Assembly (NCBI GenBank): GCA_016873595.1
Contig: VGWZ01000040.1
Location: forward strand, 1 to 12,205
DNA: 12,205 nucleotides
Reading direction: 5' to 3'
DNA from: Nitrospira sp.
GTDB lineage: Bacteria; Nitrospirota; Thermodesulfovibrionia; Thermodesulfovibrionales; SM23-35
Each line of letters starts with the position of its first letter. The stretch's first letter is position 1. The notes beneath the pieces are model-generated. The model had not been told where the DNA came from. It searched no databases and saw nothing but the letters and a program-made list of their open reading frames with translations. Below are positions 1-6,481 of this stretch, one piece after another. A program made the translations under genes and the position numbers.

Positions 1-878
1 AGATATTCCTTTGCCTCTTTAATTGAGTATTCCCTGTAGTGAAATATGGATGCTGCGAGGACCGCGTCTGCTTTTCCATCTACAAGTGCCTCATATAAAT
101 GTTCGAGATTGCCTGCACCACCTGAGGCAATTACAGGGATTGATACAGCCTCTGAAATTGTTTTTGTGAGTTCAATGTCATAGCCATCTTTGGTGCCATC
201 TTTATCCATGCTCGTGAGCATAATCTCACCTGCTCCGAGTTCTTCCATCTTTTGAGCCCATTCCACAGCGTCTATGAGCTTCATTTTTCTCCCGCCATGA
301 GTTGAGATTGCCCATGTTACCCCCCCTTGTTCCCCCCCTTGCCAAGGGGGGGTTAGGGGGGGTGAAGTTGCTAAAGTGGGGATGTAAGGAACTTTCTCTA
401 TCAGTTTAAGACATACATCTTTTAACGTAGGGTCATCAAACCACTTTTTACCGGTAGCATGAGGCAACCCCCCAACTACTCGCTTCGCATCAATTGCGAC
501 GACAATACACTGGCTCCCGAATCTCTCAGCAGCTTCTCTGATAAAATTTGGATTTCTGACAGCAGCTGTATTTATAGATACTTTATCGCACCCTGCCTTG
601 AGAAGTTTACGTATATCTTTAATGGTCTTAATTCCCCCGCCAACAGTAAGAGGCATGAAAACTTCTTCAGCAGTTCTCATGACTACATCAATGATTATAT
701 TTCTCTTCTCATGGGATGCAGTAATATCAAGAAAAATAAGTTCATCAGCTCCCTGCTCGTCATAGAACTTTGCATTTTCGACAGGGTCACCTGCATCTTT
801 CAGATTGACAAAACTGACACCTTTCACCACCCGCCCATCTTTTACATCAAGGCAAGGAATTATTCTCTTCGCGAGCAC
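1..878 (-). CDS. hisF: Imidazole glycerol phosphate synthase subunit HisF, with in-frame insertion, 3' end off window
   Basis: HisF is the cyclase subunit of imidazole glycerol phosphate synthase. With HisH-supplied ammonia it converts PRFAR to IGP and AICAR in cytoplasmic histidine biosynthesis. The GTG start at 878 follows GGAG with a 5-nt gap and gives the canonical opening LAKRIIPCLDVKDGRVVKG. Both catalytic aspartates are present: D11 (CLDVK) and D130 (AIDAKR). Later signatures are THGGRK, LTSMDKDGTKDGYD, ASGGAG and AASIFHYRE. The reading frame is open to the window edge (292 full codons) and only the last few residues should be missing. The oddity is 54 codons (residues 134-187, bases 318-479) between AIDAKR and TWAISTHGGR, where the family normally has a handful. 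The last 15 of these are encoded by a C/G palindrome. No stop or frameshift results, so the enzyme may still work with an enlarged loop after strand 5. It lies downstream of hisA in the same direction. Confidence 0.93.
   Translation of the reverse strand, partial: MLAKRIIPCLDVKDGRVVKGVSFVNLKDAGDPVENAKFYDEQGADELIFLDITASHEKRNIIIDVVMRTAEEVFMPLTVGGGIKTIKDIRKLLKAGCDKVSINTAAVRNPNFIREAAERFGSQCIVVAIDAKRVVGGLPHATGKKWFDDPTLKDVCLKLIEKVPYIPTLATSPPLTPPWQGGEQGGVTWAISTHGGRKMKLIDAVEWAQKMEELGAGEIMLTSMDKDGTKDGYDIELTKTISEAVSIPVIASGGAGNLEHLYEALVDGKADAVLAASIFHYREYSIKEAKEY
318..479 (-). other. In-frame insertion within hisF (about 54 codons)
   Basis: Compared with the HisF family pattern (AIDAKR, a short linker, then a THGGRK-like hairpin), this stretch adds roughly 48 residues net. 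The part nearer the N-terminus (residues 134-172; contains GKKWFDDPTLK and LIEKVPYIPTLA) is not a sequence I recognise. The remainder, rich in Pro, Gly and Gln, is the translation of the palindromic repeat at 320-362. The insertion keeps frame and leaves all recognised catalytic motifs on both sides. The family comparison is from memory, so the exact boundaries are approximate. Confidence 0.75.
320..362. repeat. C/G-run palindromic repeat inside hisF
   Basis: On the plus strand there are two runs of seven C (320-326, 332-338) followed by two runs of seven G (346-352, 356-362). They are arranged symmetrically around the centre TTGCCAA (339-345), with spacers TTGTT and TTA. The inner arms pair perfectly and the outer arms pair across unequal spacers, so a strong hairpin or cruciform is expected. 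Each strand also has two adjacent G7 runs, which would satisfy a four-tract G-quadruplex pattern. It resembles dispersed REP-like palindromes that occur in many bacterial genomes. It is translated as part of HisF. Confidence 0.85.
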
Positions 879-890
879 CTATTCTCCAAA

Positions 891-921
891 GATACACGAT
901 ACAAGATACAAGATACACGAT
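891..921 (-). repeat. Four-copy heptamer array, left side of four-helix-bundle gene
   Basis: Read on the plus strand, this is four tandem copies of a 7-bp unit GATACAn (variable base C, A, A, C), followed by GAT. It lies 13 bp upstream of the hisF start codon. The same unit in the opposite orientation occurs four times at 1477-1507, beyond the four-helix-bundle gene, so the two arrays form an imperfect inverted repeat in which only every seventh base differs. Confidence 0.8.
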
Positions 922-944
922 TTTATAGTAACGGCATTAATTAA

Positions 945-1032
945 TTTGTCATTCCTGCGGAAGCAGGAATCCATATCTTTTCATTATTGAACTGGATATA
1001 GATAGATTTCCCGTTTTCACGGGAATGACAAA
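945..1032. repeat. MITE-like palindromic repeat (88 bp) between hisF and the four-helix-bundle gene
   Basis: The element is bounded by a perfect 11-bp terminal inverted repeat, TTTGTCATTCC (945-955) and GGAATGACAAA (1022-1032). Inside are two hairpins: an 8-bp stem ATTCCTGC / GCAGGAAT (951-970, loop GGAA) and a 7-bp stem TTCCCGT / ACGGGAA (1008-1025, loop TTTC). The layout and the GTCATTCC...GGAATGAC ends match a type of dispersed REP/MITE repeat common in bacterial genomes. It carries no gene. In mRNA it could fold and act as an attenuating or stabilising structure ahead of hisF. Confidence 0.8.
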
Positions 1033-1062
1033 ACTGTTGTTATGCTTTGTTCTTAAGCATAC

Positions 1063-1470
1063 TTATTTATTGCTTTTACTATAGAATTCATTATGTTTTT
1101 TAATAACTGTTTCTCTGAAGTTAAATATTTTGGGACCTAATCTTTTATATTCCTGAAAAAGTTCCTGATAAACCTTTTCATTAAGAGAACTTGTTTCATA
1201 AAGCATTTCTAAATGTGTTTTTGTTTCATCACATGAAGCAAGGACATAAGTCAAAAACTGAATGAATTCATTTTTGTATCTTTTCCTTCCATAACCCTCG
1301 ACAATATTTGAAACTACAGATTTTGAAGACTTCCTAATCTGACTTCCTTCCTCGTACATTTCGAATTTTGGTAAATCCCTCAAAGTCATTCTGTGAACTT
1401 TCACTGCAAGTTCCTTTGCCAACAAGTATATTTCAAGGTCCTTATATGATTGTGGTTTTCCTCTCATCAT
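1063..1470 (-). CDS. Four-helix-bundle protein, S23 / 23S rRNA intervening-sequence family
   Basis: A small protein of about 135 residues with the family pattern: an N-terminal YKDLEIYLLAKELAVKVH helix, then SQIRKSSKSVVSNIVEGYGRK, then a NEFIQFLTYVLASCDETKTHLEML helix and a final helix. The family is known from open reading frames within intervening sequences of 23S rRNA and from the Avd protein of diversity-generating retroelements; known members form pentameric basic bundles. Its job here is unknown. The upstream ATG at 1485 lies inside the heptamer repeat and would give 140 residues. I prefer ATG 1470 (or 1467, which follows directly), because AGGA at 1475-1478 is placed 4 or 7 nt ahead. 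It sits inside the hisA-hisF operon, which is unusual, and is flanked by inverted heptamer arrays, which suggests it arrived as a cassette. It has no obvious role in histidine synthesis. Confidence 0.88.
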   Translation of the reverse strand: MMRGKPQSYKDLEIYLLAKELAVKVHRMTLRDLPKFEMYEEGSQIRKSSKSVVSNIVEGYGRKRYKNEFIQFLTYVLASCDETKTHLEMLYETSSLNEKVYQELFQEYKRLGPKIFNFRETVIKKHNEFYSKSNK

Positions 1471-1476
1471 ATATTC

Positions 1477-1507
1477 CTGTATCATGTATCATGTATCCTG
1501 TATCGTG
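1477..1507 (+). repeat. Four-copy heptamer array, right side of four-helix-bundle gene
   Basis: Four tandem copies of nTGTATC (variable base C, A, A, C), followed by GTG. This is the inverted counterpart of the array at 891-921. The array supplies the last five codons and the stop codon of hisA and reaches into the possible start region of the four-helix-bundle gene, so it links the two reading frames. Confidence 0.8.
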
Positions 1508-2214
1508 ATTTTTATTGCCTCTTTAAGGTCAAGTGTCCCTGAGTAAATAGCCTTTCCTGTGATTACTCCCCAGAGGTTTTTTATCTTCGTAAGCTTTTTT
1601 ATGTCATCAATTGATGAGATTCCTCCTGCTGCGATCACAGGAATATTCACGGCTTCAACTATTTTTTTTGTCTCTTCAATATTGGGTCCGGAAAGCGTAC
1701 CATCTCTTGTGATATCTGTATAGATAATTCCTGCTGCGCCTTTACCTTCTAAACGTTTTGCCAATTGTTTTGCATCAATAGACGTCACTTCTTCCCAGCC
1801 CCTCACCGCGACCATGCCTTTTTCAGCATCAATGCCAATTAAGACTCTGTCAGGATATTTACTGCAGGAATAGGTGACAAACTCAGGATCCTCAATTGCT
1901 GCAGTTCCTATGATGACCCGGTTAATACCTGCTGAGAAGAGAGTCGAGATTGTAGTGACATTCCTTATTCCGCCTCCTACCTGGAGAGCGATTTTTACTG
2001 ACTGTCTGATTTTTATTATTACATCCAGATTTTTCTGACTGCCAGAAAATGCGCCATCGAGATCAACAATATGAAGCAGTTGAGCCCCACATGATTCCCA
2101 TCTTTTCGCAGTTGCTTCAGGGTCATTTGAATAAGTGGTCACTGCATCTCTTTTGCCCTGGAAAAGCCTTACACACTGCCCATCCTTTAAATCTATTGCA
2201 GGAATAACAAGCAT
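1489..2214 (-). CDS. hisA: HisA, ProFAR isomerase
   Basis: HisA is the (beta/alpha)8-barrel isomerase (phosphoribosylformimino-5-aminoimidazole carboxamide ribotide isomerase) that converts ProFAR to PRFAR, the substrate of HisF/HisH. The 241-residue length is normal. Seen directly: MLVIPAIDLKDGQCVRLFQG with catalytic D8, LQVGGGIRN and IIGTAAIEDP at the first phosphate site, IGIDAEKG with D129, TDITRDGTLSGPN, and IPVIAAGGIS plus GVITGKAIY at the second phosphate site. The ATG at 2214 is fixed by the conserved N-terminus, although no strong ribosome binding site is visible. Only 21 bp separate it from the divergent gene at 2236, so its promoter would have to lie within that gene's 5' end. The last five residues (TIQDT) and the stop come from the heptamer repeat, which points to remodelling of the 3' end. 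hisF lies downstream after the inserted four-helix-bundle gene. Confidence 0.97.
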   Translation of the reverse strand: MLVIPAIDLKDGQCVRLFQGKRDAVTTYSNDPEATAKRWESCGAQLLHIVDLDGAFSGSQKNLDVIIKIRQSVKIALQVGGGIRNVTTISTLFSAGINRVIIGTAAIEDPEFVTYSCSKYPDRVLIGIDAEKGMVAVRGWEEVTSIDAKQLAKRLEGKGAAGIIYTDITRDGTLSGPNIEETKKIVEAVNIPVIAAGGISSIDDIKKLTKIKNLWGVITGKAIYSGTLDLKEAIKITIQDT

Positions 2215-2235
2215 GCTTTAATATAACATAAAGGT

Positions 2236-2997
2236 ATGGGAAGGATAAGCAGAAGGTATCACTTTATCACATTGGTCGTATTGTGCATTGTCCATTGTGC
2301 ATTTTTCATAGCGATTTCTTATGCAGCCTCTTTCAATATACCTGAGAAACTTGTCTATGACCTTACTTGGACTGGTATTAAGGCTGGTACCGCATCTCTT
2401 GAGATACTAAACGATGGGGACAATATAAAAATTATTTCGACTGCTCAGTCAGCAAAATGGGTCTCTGTTTTTTATACAGTAGATGATAGAGTAGAAAGTA
2501 TTCTCATTAAAAACCCGTCCCTGTCATTGATAGGGCATCCTGCGAATTATAGACTCAAAATAAGAGAAGGCAGACACAGGAGGGATAAAGAGGTTATCTT
2601 TAATCAGGCTGTTGGCAAGGTAACCTATATAAATCATCTTGATAAAGAAAAGAAAGAGTTTACTGTCCCTGCAAATATCTTGGACCCGCTAACGAGTTTT
2701 TATTACCTGAGAACCCTCGATTTAAAAGTTGGAAGGCCTGTATTTATAGATATATTTGATAACAAACAAATATGGAGTGTTGAGATACAGGTATTAAAAA
2801 AAGAGAAGCTTGAGCTTCCTACAGGAACATTTGATACAGTTCTTATAAAGCCACTTATGAAATCAGAAGGCATTTTTAACAGAAAGGGTGATATACTCAT
2901 CTGGCTTACTGATGATAAGAAATATATCCCTGTGAAGATGCAGACAAAAGTTGCTGTTGGTTCTATTACAGCAATACTTGTCGGAGGAAATTATTGA
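2236..2997 (+). CDS. Exported DUF3108 family protein
   Basis: A 253-residue protein with an N-terminal signal peptide: basic start GRISRR, a hydrophobic core through about residue 27, and a likely signal peptidase cut after YAA near residue 31. The mature part has DUF3108 features: EKLVYDLTWTGIKAGTASLEI near its start, VPANILDPLTSFYYLRTL in the middle, LELPTGTFDTV, and a closing WLTDDKKYIPVKMQTKVAVGSITAIL. The biochemical role of DUF3108 is not established. Members are predicted periplasmic or envelope proteins and often sit next to LPS genes, as here. The ATG at 2236 has a poor ribosome binding site (AAGG only 1 nt ahead); a TTG at 2272 is an alternative start, but it would lose the basic n-region. 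Its stop overlaps the next gene's start, so the two are probably translationally coupled. Confidence 0.88.
   Translation: MGRISRRYHFITLVVLCIVHCAFFIAISYAASFNIPEKLVYDLTWTGIKAGTASLEILNDGDNIKIISTAQSAKWVSVFYTVDDRVESILIKNPSLSLIGHPANYRLKIREGRHRRDKEVIFNQAVGKVTYINHLDKEKKEFTVPANILDPLTSFYYLRTLDLKVGRPVFIDIFDNKQIWSVEIQVLKKEKLELPTGTFDTVLIKPLMKSEGIFNRKGDILIWLTDDKKYIPVKMQTKVAVGSITAILVGGNY
2281..2301 (+). repeat. Three-copy 7-bp tandem repeat within the signal peptide coding region
   Basis: TTGTGCA, TTGTCCA and TTGTGCA follow one another directly, encoding part of the hydrophobic core of the DUF3108 signal peptide. Being 21 bp, the repeat preserves frame as a set of three, while loss or gain of one unit would shift the frame. 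Confidence 0.6.
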
Positions 2998-3782
2998 AAG
3001 TATCTCTAATAATAACGACGTATAATAACCCCTTAGCCCTGAGAAAAGTGACTGAGAGCATTTTAAACCAGACCAGGCTGCCTGACGAGGTCATCATAGC
3101 AGATGATGGTTCTGATGAGAATACTGCTCAGGGAGTAAAAAGTTTCTCTAAAGGTGCATCTTTTCCTGTGCTCCATGTATGGCAGGAAGACAAAGGATTC
3201 AGGGCTGCTAAAATCCGTAATGAGGCGATAAAACAAACATCAGGGGACTATATTGTTCTCTTAGATGGTGACTGTGTGGTGAACCAGCATTTTATATCAG
3301 ACCATTTGAAACTGCAAGAAGAGGCATGTTTTATACAAGGAAAGAGGGTGTATGTCAATAAGGATGTCGTATCATTCTTTAATTATGAGCATGCCAATTC
3401 AATACCCACATTGATGAAAATGGCCCTGACAGGCAAGATTTCTAATGCTCATCATTTAATTCATCTTCCCCGTTCACTGTTCATTAAGAATAAAAAACTT
3501 AAGGGGATAAAATCATGCAATATGAGTTTTTTAAAAAAAGATATACTGGCGGTAAATGGCTTTAATGAGGATTTTACGGGATGGGGTGACGAAGATTCAG
3601 AACTTGCATGCAGATTTTTTAAATTCGGACTCATAAAGAAGGTGCATGCATCCATGGCAATATGTTTTCACCTCTGGCACCCAACGAACAAGAAGAAAAA
3701 CGATATGAACAAACAACTTCTTTCAGCATCAATTGCATCAAAAGATTATTTTTGCAAGAATGGAATTGTTAAGGAAAATTAA
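2994..3782 (+). CDS. Family 2 glycosyltransferase with galactosyltransferase-type C-terminal region
   Basis: A 262-residue GT-A fold enzyme, cytoplasmic or membrane-associated, expected to add a sugar to LPS core or O-antigen; donor and acceptor are unknown. Visible signatures: N-terminal nucleotide-binding strand VSLIITTYNNPLALRKVTESIL, ADDGSDENT, the metal-binding DGD at residues 91-93 (IVLLDGDCVV), and the acceptor-side motif GWGDEDSE at 196-203 typical of the glyco_transf_7C / chondroitin-type subgroup. The start is TTG at 2994, overlapping the TGA of the DUF3108 gene (TTGA), with a strong GGAGG at 2983-2987 and 6 nt spacing; this spacing decides the start. Its 3' end overlaps the next gene by about 23 nt, which indicates an operon. 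Confidence 0.9.
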   Translation: MKVSLIITTYNNPLALRKVTESILNQTRLPDEVIIADDGSDENTAQGVKSFSKGASFPVLHVWQEDKGFRAAKIRNEAIKQTSGDYIVLLDGDCVVNQHFISDHLKLQEEACFIQGKRVYVNKDVVSFFNYEHANSIPTLMKMALTGKISNAHHLIHLPRSLFIKNKKLKGIKSCNMSFLKKDILAVNGFNEDFTGWGDEDSELACRFFKFGLIKKVHASMAICFHLWHPTNKKKNDMNKQLLSASIASKDYFCKNGIVKEN

Positions 3783-4941
3783 CCCGGACACCCTTCTCTG
3801 GACAGGGTATCTGGGTATGTTCTTCTTTCTTCCGATAGCTACATCTCCAACAGTAATCTGTGGAGTTTTTGTGCTCGGTGTCTGGGTTATTTCTGGAAAG
3901 TTTTTGAGAGATATCACCACATGGCAGAATTCCAAAATTATACTACCAGTGATGATCCTTATTGTTTTGCCATGGACTGGTCTTATGTACACGCCGCTGC
4001 CAGATGACGGGTTCCCTGTGGCTGTAAAGACTCATTACTGGTTATATGCTATAGCAATTGTACCGGTTATCGCTCTCCAGAGACAGCCTGACTTGATAAT
4101 CAAGATGTTCCTTTTAGGGCTTTCTCTCAATAGCGCGATCTCAATATTACAATTTGCGGGCTTTGTACCTCTTAAAAAGGGGCTCGCGACCGGCCTGCTG
4201 GGAGGGAGTTCAGCGCACATTGCATATTCATTACTGCTTACTACAGGAATACTTATTGCATCCTTTTACTTTTTAAAGGCCCAGTCGAAAAGAGAACGCT
4301 TACTCTACATTTCTGCTATGATTCAGTATTTTGCTACTATAGGTTTCACAGGAGGGAGGAGTGGATACGTAGCATTGATAGTCTTATCTCCATTCATCGT
4401 GTATAACATAATAGGGCAGCGGCATAGAGTGAAGATAGTCATTGTGAGCATCCTCGCAGTGTCTTTTTTGTTTTCCTTTCCAGTGGTGCAGTCCCGATTT
4501 TTAAAGGCTAAAGAAGACATAGTGCTTTATACTCAGGGGAATGTGAATACATCTATAGGGTTAAGATTTCATATGTGGGAGATTGCATTATCAGAGATAA
4601 AGAAAAATCCGATTCTTGGAACAGGTACAGCAGGTTTTAAAAAGTCATGGGAACTTCATAAAAAAGATCCATCACTTCCTTTTTACGATCATCCGCATAA
4701 TAGTTTTCTCTATATGATGGTAAGTTTTGGTATAGTTGGTCTTGTTGCGTTTTGCACCCTTCTATTTGTGATGTTAAAAAGAGGATGGAAATGCCGTGAT
4801 TCAGCCCTCGGGTTTTCAGTTTTTGCTTTTACAACGGTCTTTATTATTGGAAGTCTTACTGATACGCAGGTGCTTCCATTCGCAACAGCAATAGCATTAC
4901 CTCTTTTTACAGGGGTGTCTGAGGCGTTACATGTTACTTGA
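3760..4941 (+). CDS. O-antigen ligase / polymerase family membrane protein (Wzy_C)
   Basis: A polytopic inner-membrane protein of 393 residues with about ten or more hydrophobic segments. It resembles the WaaL/Wzy_C family, which transfers undecaprenyl-linked O-antigen to lipid A-core or polymerises O-units at the periplasmic face. The diagnostic periplasmic region is present: GLRFHMWEIAL (from about residue 267), NPILGTGTAGF, then HPHNSFLYMMVSFG with H311 and H313, followed by the last membrane helices. I chose ATG 3760 rather than TTG 3733. It gives the usual short cytoplasmic N-terminus before the first helix and overlaps the upstream glycosyltransferase by only 23 nt, but the ribosome binding site is weak either way. 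The 3' end overlaps the next gene by 11 nt. Ligase and polymerase cannot be told apart from this sequence. Remains of a second copy of its 3' end lie near 6576-6636. Confidence 0.88.
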   Translation: MELLRKINPDTLLWTGYLGMFFFLPIATSPTVICGVFVLGVWVISGKFLRDITTWQNSKIILPVMILIVLPWTGLMYTPLPDDGFPVAVKTHYWLYAIAIVPVIALQRQPDLIIKMFLLGLSLNSAISILQFAGFVPLKKGLATGLLGGSSAHIAYSLLLTTGILIASFYFLKAQSKRERLLYISAMIQYFATIGFTGGRSGYVALIVLSPFIVYNIIGQRHRVKIVIVSILAVSFLFSFPVVQSRFLKAKEDIVLYTQGNVNTSIGLRFHMWEIALSEIKKNPILGTGTAGFKKSWELHKKDPSLPFYDHPHNSFLYMMVSFGIVGLVAFCTLLFVMLKRGWKCRDSALGFSVFAFTTVFIIGSLTDTQVLPFATAIALPLFTGVSEALHVT

Positions 4942-5711
4942 AAAAATTCCTTTATCAGTAGCCATTATTGTAAAGAATGAGGAAATGAATCTCCCTGAAT
5001 GCCTGAAAAGTGTCTCCTTTGCAGATGATATTGTGGTGGTTGATTCAGGAAGCACAGATAGAACTGTGGAAATTGCGAAAGAATTTGGCTGTCGGGTTTT
5101 TATAGAAGATTGGAAGGGTTACGGTCCTCAGAAGAACAGCGCAGTTGATAAGTGTAAACATGAGTGGGTACTTGTTGTCGATGCTGATGAGAGGATCCCT
5201 GAAGAAACAAAAAACGAGATTATAAAAAAATAATAAGAAAACCTAATAGTCTGGATGCATACAACTTTCCGAGGAAAAACTATTTTCGCGGGAAATGGAT
5301 TAAACACTGCGGCTGGTGGCCAGACAGAGCAATAAGGCTTGTAAAGAAAAATAAGGGACGATTTCAATCTATAACACATAGTATATGGAAAACAACAGGT
5401 ATACTGGCAAGGGCAGAATTCCCAATTGAGCATTTTATCTTTTCCAATTATTCATCTATGCTGAAAATATTAGAAGACAGGTCAACACACATGGCTAAAG
5501 AGCTTTTCGATTCAGGACGCCGGGCAAACATATTAACTCCCTTTTTTCAGGTGTTGCTATGTTTATTAAAGTCTATATTTTAAGGCTGGGATTTCTTGAG
5601 GGATTTGATGGCTTCATTATTGCAATTACAAGGGCAAGGGCAGGAGGGTCATTTTTCAAATATGCAAAACTCATCGAGCTTCAACGTGGAAACGAAGATT
5701 TGATCCCGTGA
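4931..5711 (+). pseudogene. WaaE-like family 2 glycosyltransferase, broken by two -1 frameshifts
   Basis: The ATG at 4931 overlaps the ligase gene, with GAGG nearby. The first 100 codons encode LSVAIIVKNEEMNLPECL, VVVDSGSTDRTVEIA and DADER, as in LPS core glycosyltransferases of the WaaE/KdtX type, and then stop at TAA 5231. Homology continues in the -1 frame (KPNSLDAY, GKWIKHCGWWPDRAIRLV, IEHFIFSNY, KELFDSGRRANILTPFF) and shifts -1 again near 5542-5550 to finish with GGSFFKYAKLIELQRG and TGA at 5709-5711. The sites are a run of seven A (5224-5230) and a run of six T (5542-5547). One extra base in each run would restore a reading frame colinear with the intact paralogue at 6637-7398. It could be a true pseudogene, a gene rescued by slippage, or a sequencing/assembly error at homopolymers. 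Real loss is plausible because an intact paralogue is present. Confidence 0.85.
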
Positions 5712-5712
5712 G

Positions 5713-6453
5713 TTACCTCCCGCGGATTGTATTCATGACATATTTGAACAAGTACTTGGATAGATTTATTTTTTTTAATGGCTGTAGGGGATTGGTCAAA
5801 CAATCTCCATTCACCCGGTAGATTAACCCGTGAGAATTGTACCAATCTTTGTTTAAAGCTGAGCCAATCCTCATAGCATATAAATAATGTCTTGTGACAA
5901 AGGAATGCACCTTCTTATTTACCTTCCCAAAGGGATAGACAAAAGTGGTGATCCTTTGAGGAAGGTTTTCTTCAAGGATTGCTTTTGATCTGACAATTTC
6001 CTCTCTCAAATCAACATCCTGATCTGTAAGATTCCTATGGCTGTAAGAGTGTGAAGCAACCTCGACAAAACCACTGGCAACCATTTGTGATATCTCGTCC
6101 CACGTACAGAAAGGTACTTTTTTTACAGAGACCTCATTCGCCATCGCTTCATCGTATGGAATGGATAAACGAGAAATGCTGTCAAGGGTAGTACTCTCCA
6201 CGATATATTTTACTGGAACCCCCAGGAGAGCCCTGATCTTCAGTTCACACAACAAGGGAAAGACATAATGATAGAAATCAAAATATGCATCATCGAAGGT
6301 GAGACAAACTGCTGTTTTTCCTGACGGCAAAGTATCCCCGGGTAAGACAACGGGATAGTGGTCGGCTATGAACTTAACATGGGCCAGAAAAATGTCTAGC
6401 CTGTTAGAGTATTCGACTGCATTTATGCGATGGTACAGTAAAACGAGAAGCAT
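5713..6453 (-). CDS. Polysaccharide deacetylase (NodB / CE4 family)
   Basis: A 246-residue protein with the NodB homology fold. Motif 1 is LTFDDAYFDF (D54, D55; Ala replaces the usual Gly after the two Asp). Motif 2 is ASHSYSH with metal-ligand histidines H135 and H139, and motif 3 is the YPFG segment at 173-176. CE4 enzymes remove N- or O-acetyl groups from polysaccharides using a divalent metal. In an LPS cluster the likely target is a glycan intermediate or an undecaprenyl-linked sugar, but this is inference. No signal peptide is evident, so it may act in the cytoplasm. It runs opposite to its neighbours and ends 1 nt beyond the broken glycosyltransferase. It sits between the two copies of a duplicated block. 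The ATG at 6453 has only a weak ribosome binding site. Confidence 0.88.
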   Translation of the reverse strand: MLLVLLYHRINAVEYSNRLDIFLAHVKFIADHYPVVLPGDTLPSGKTAVCLTFDDAYFDFYHYVFPLLCELKIRALLGVPVKYIVESTTLDSISRLSIPYDEAMANEVSVKKVPFCTWDEISQMVASGFVEVASHSYSHRNLTDQDVDLREEIVRSKAILEENLPQRITTFVYPFGKVNKKVHSFVTRHYLYAMRIGSALNKDWYNSHGLIYRVNGDCLTNPLQPLKKINLSKYLFKYVMNTIRGR

Positions 6454-6481
6454 CTACATTACTCTGTTGGAATAAATGAAT

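Noticed and set aside
459..944. Plus-strand open frame of 161 codons (and a shorter one at 805-990)
   Set aside because: It lies opposite hisF and the flanking repeats, has low-complexity unrecognisable sequence, and the minus-strand frame carries clear HisF motifs.
891..1507. CRISPR array interpretation of the heptamer repeats
   Set aside because: The units are 7 bp and directly abutting, with no spacers, and the two arrays are in opposite orientation; there are no cas genes.
5128..5433. Minus-strand frame of 101 codons across the broken glycosyltransferase
   Set aside because: The plus strand encodes recognisable glycosyltransferase sequence in shifted frames; the antisense frame has no family resemblance.
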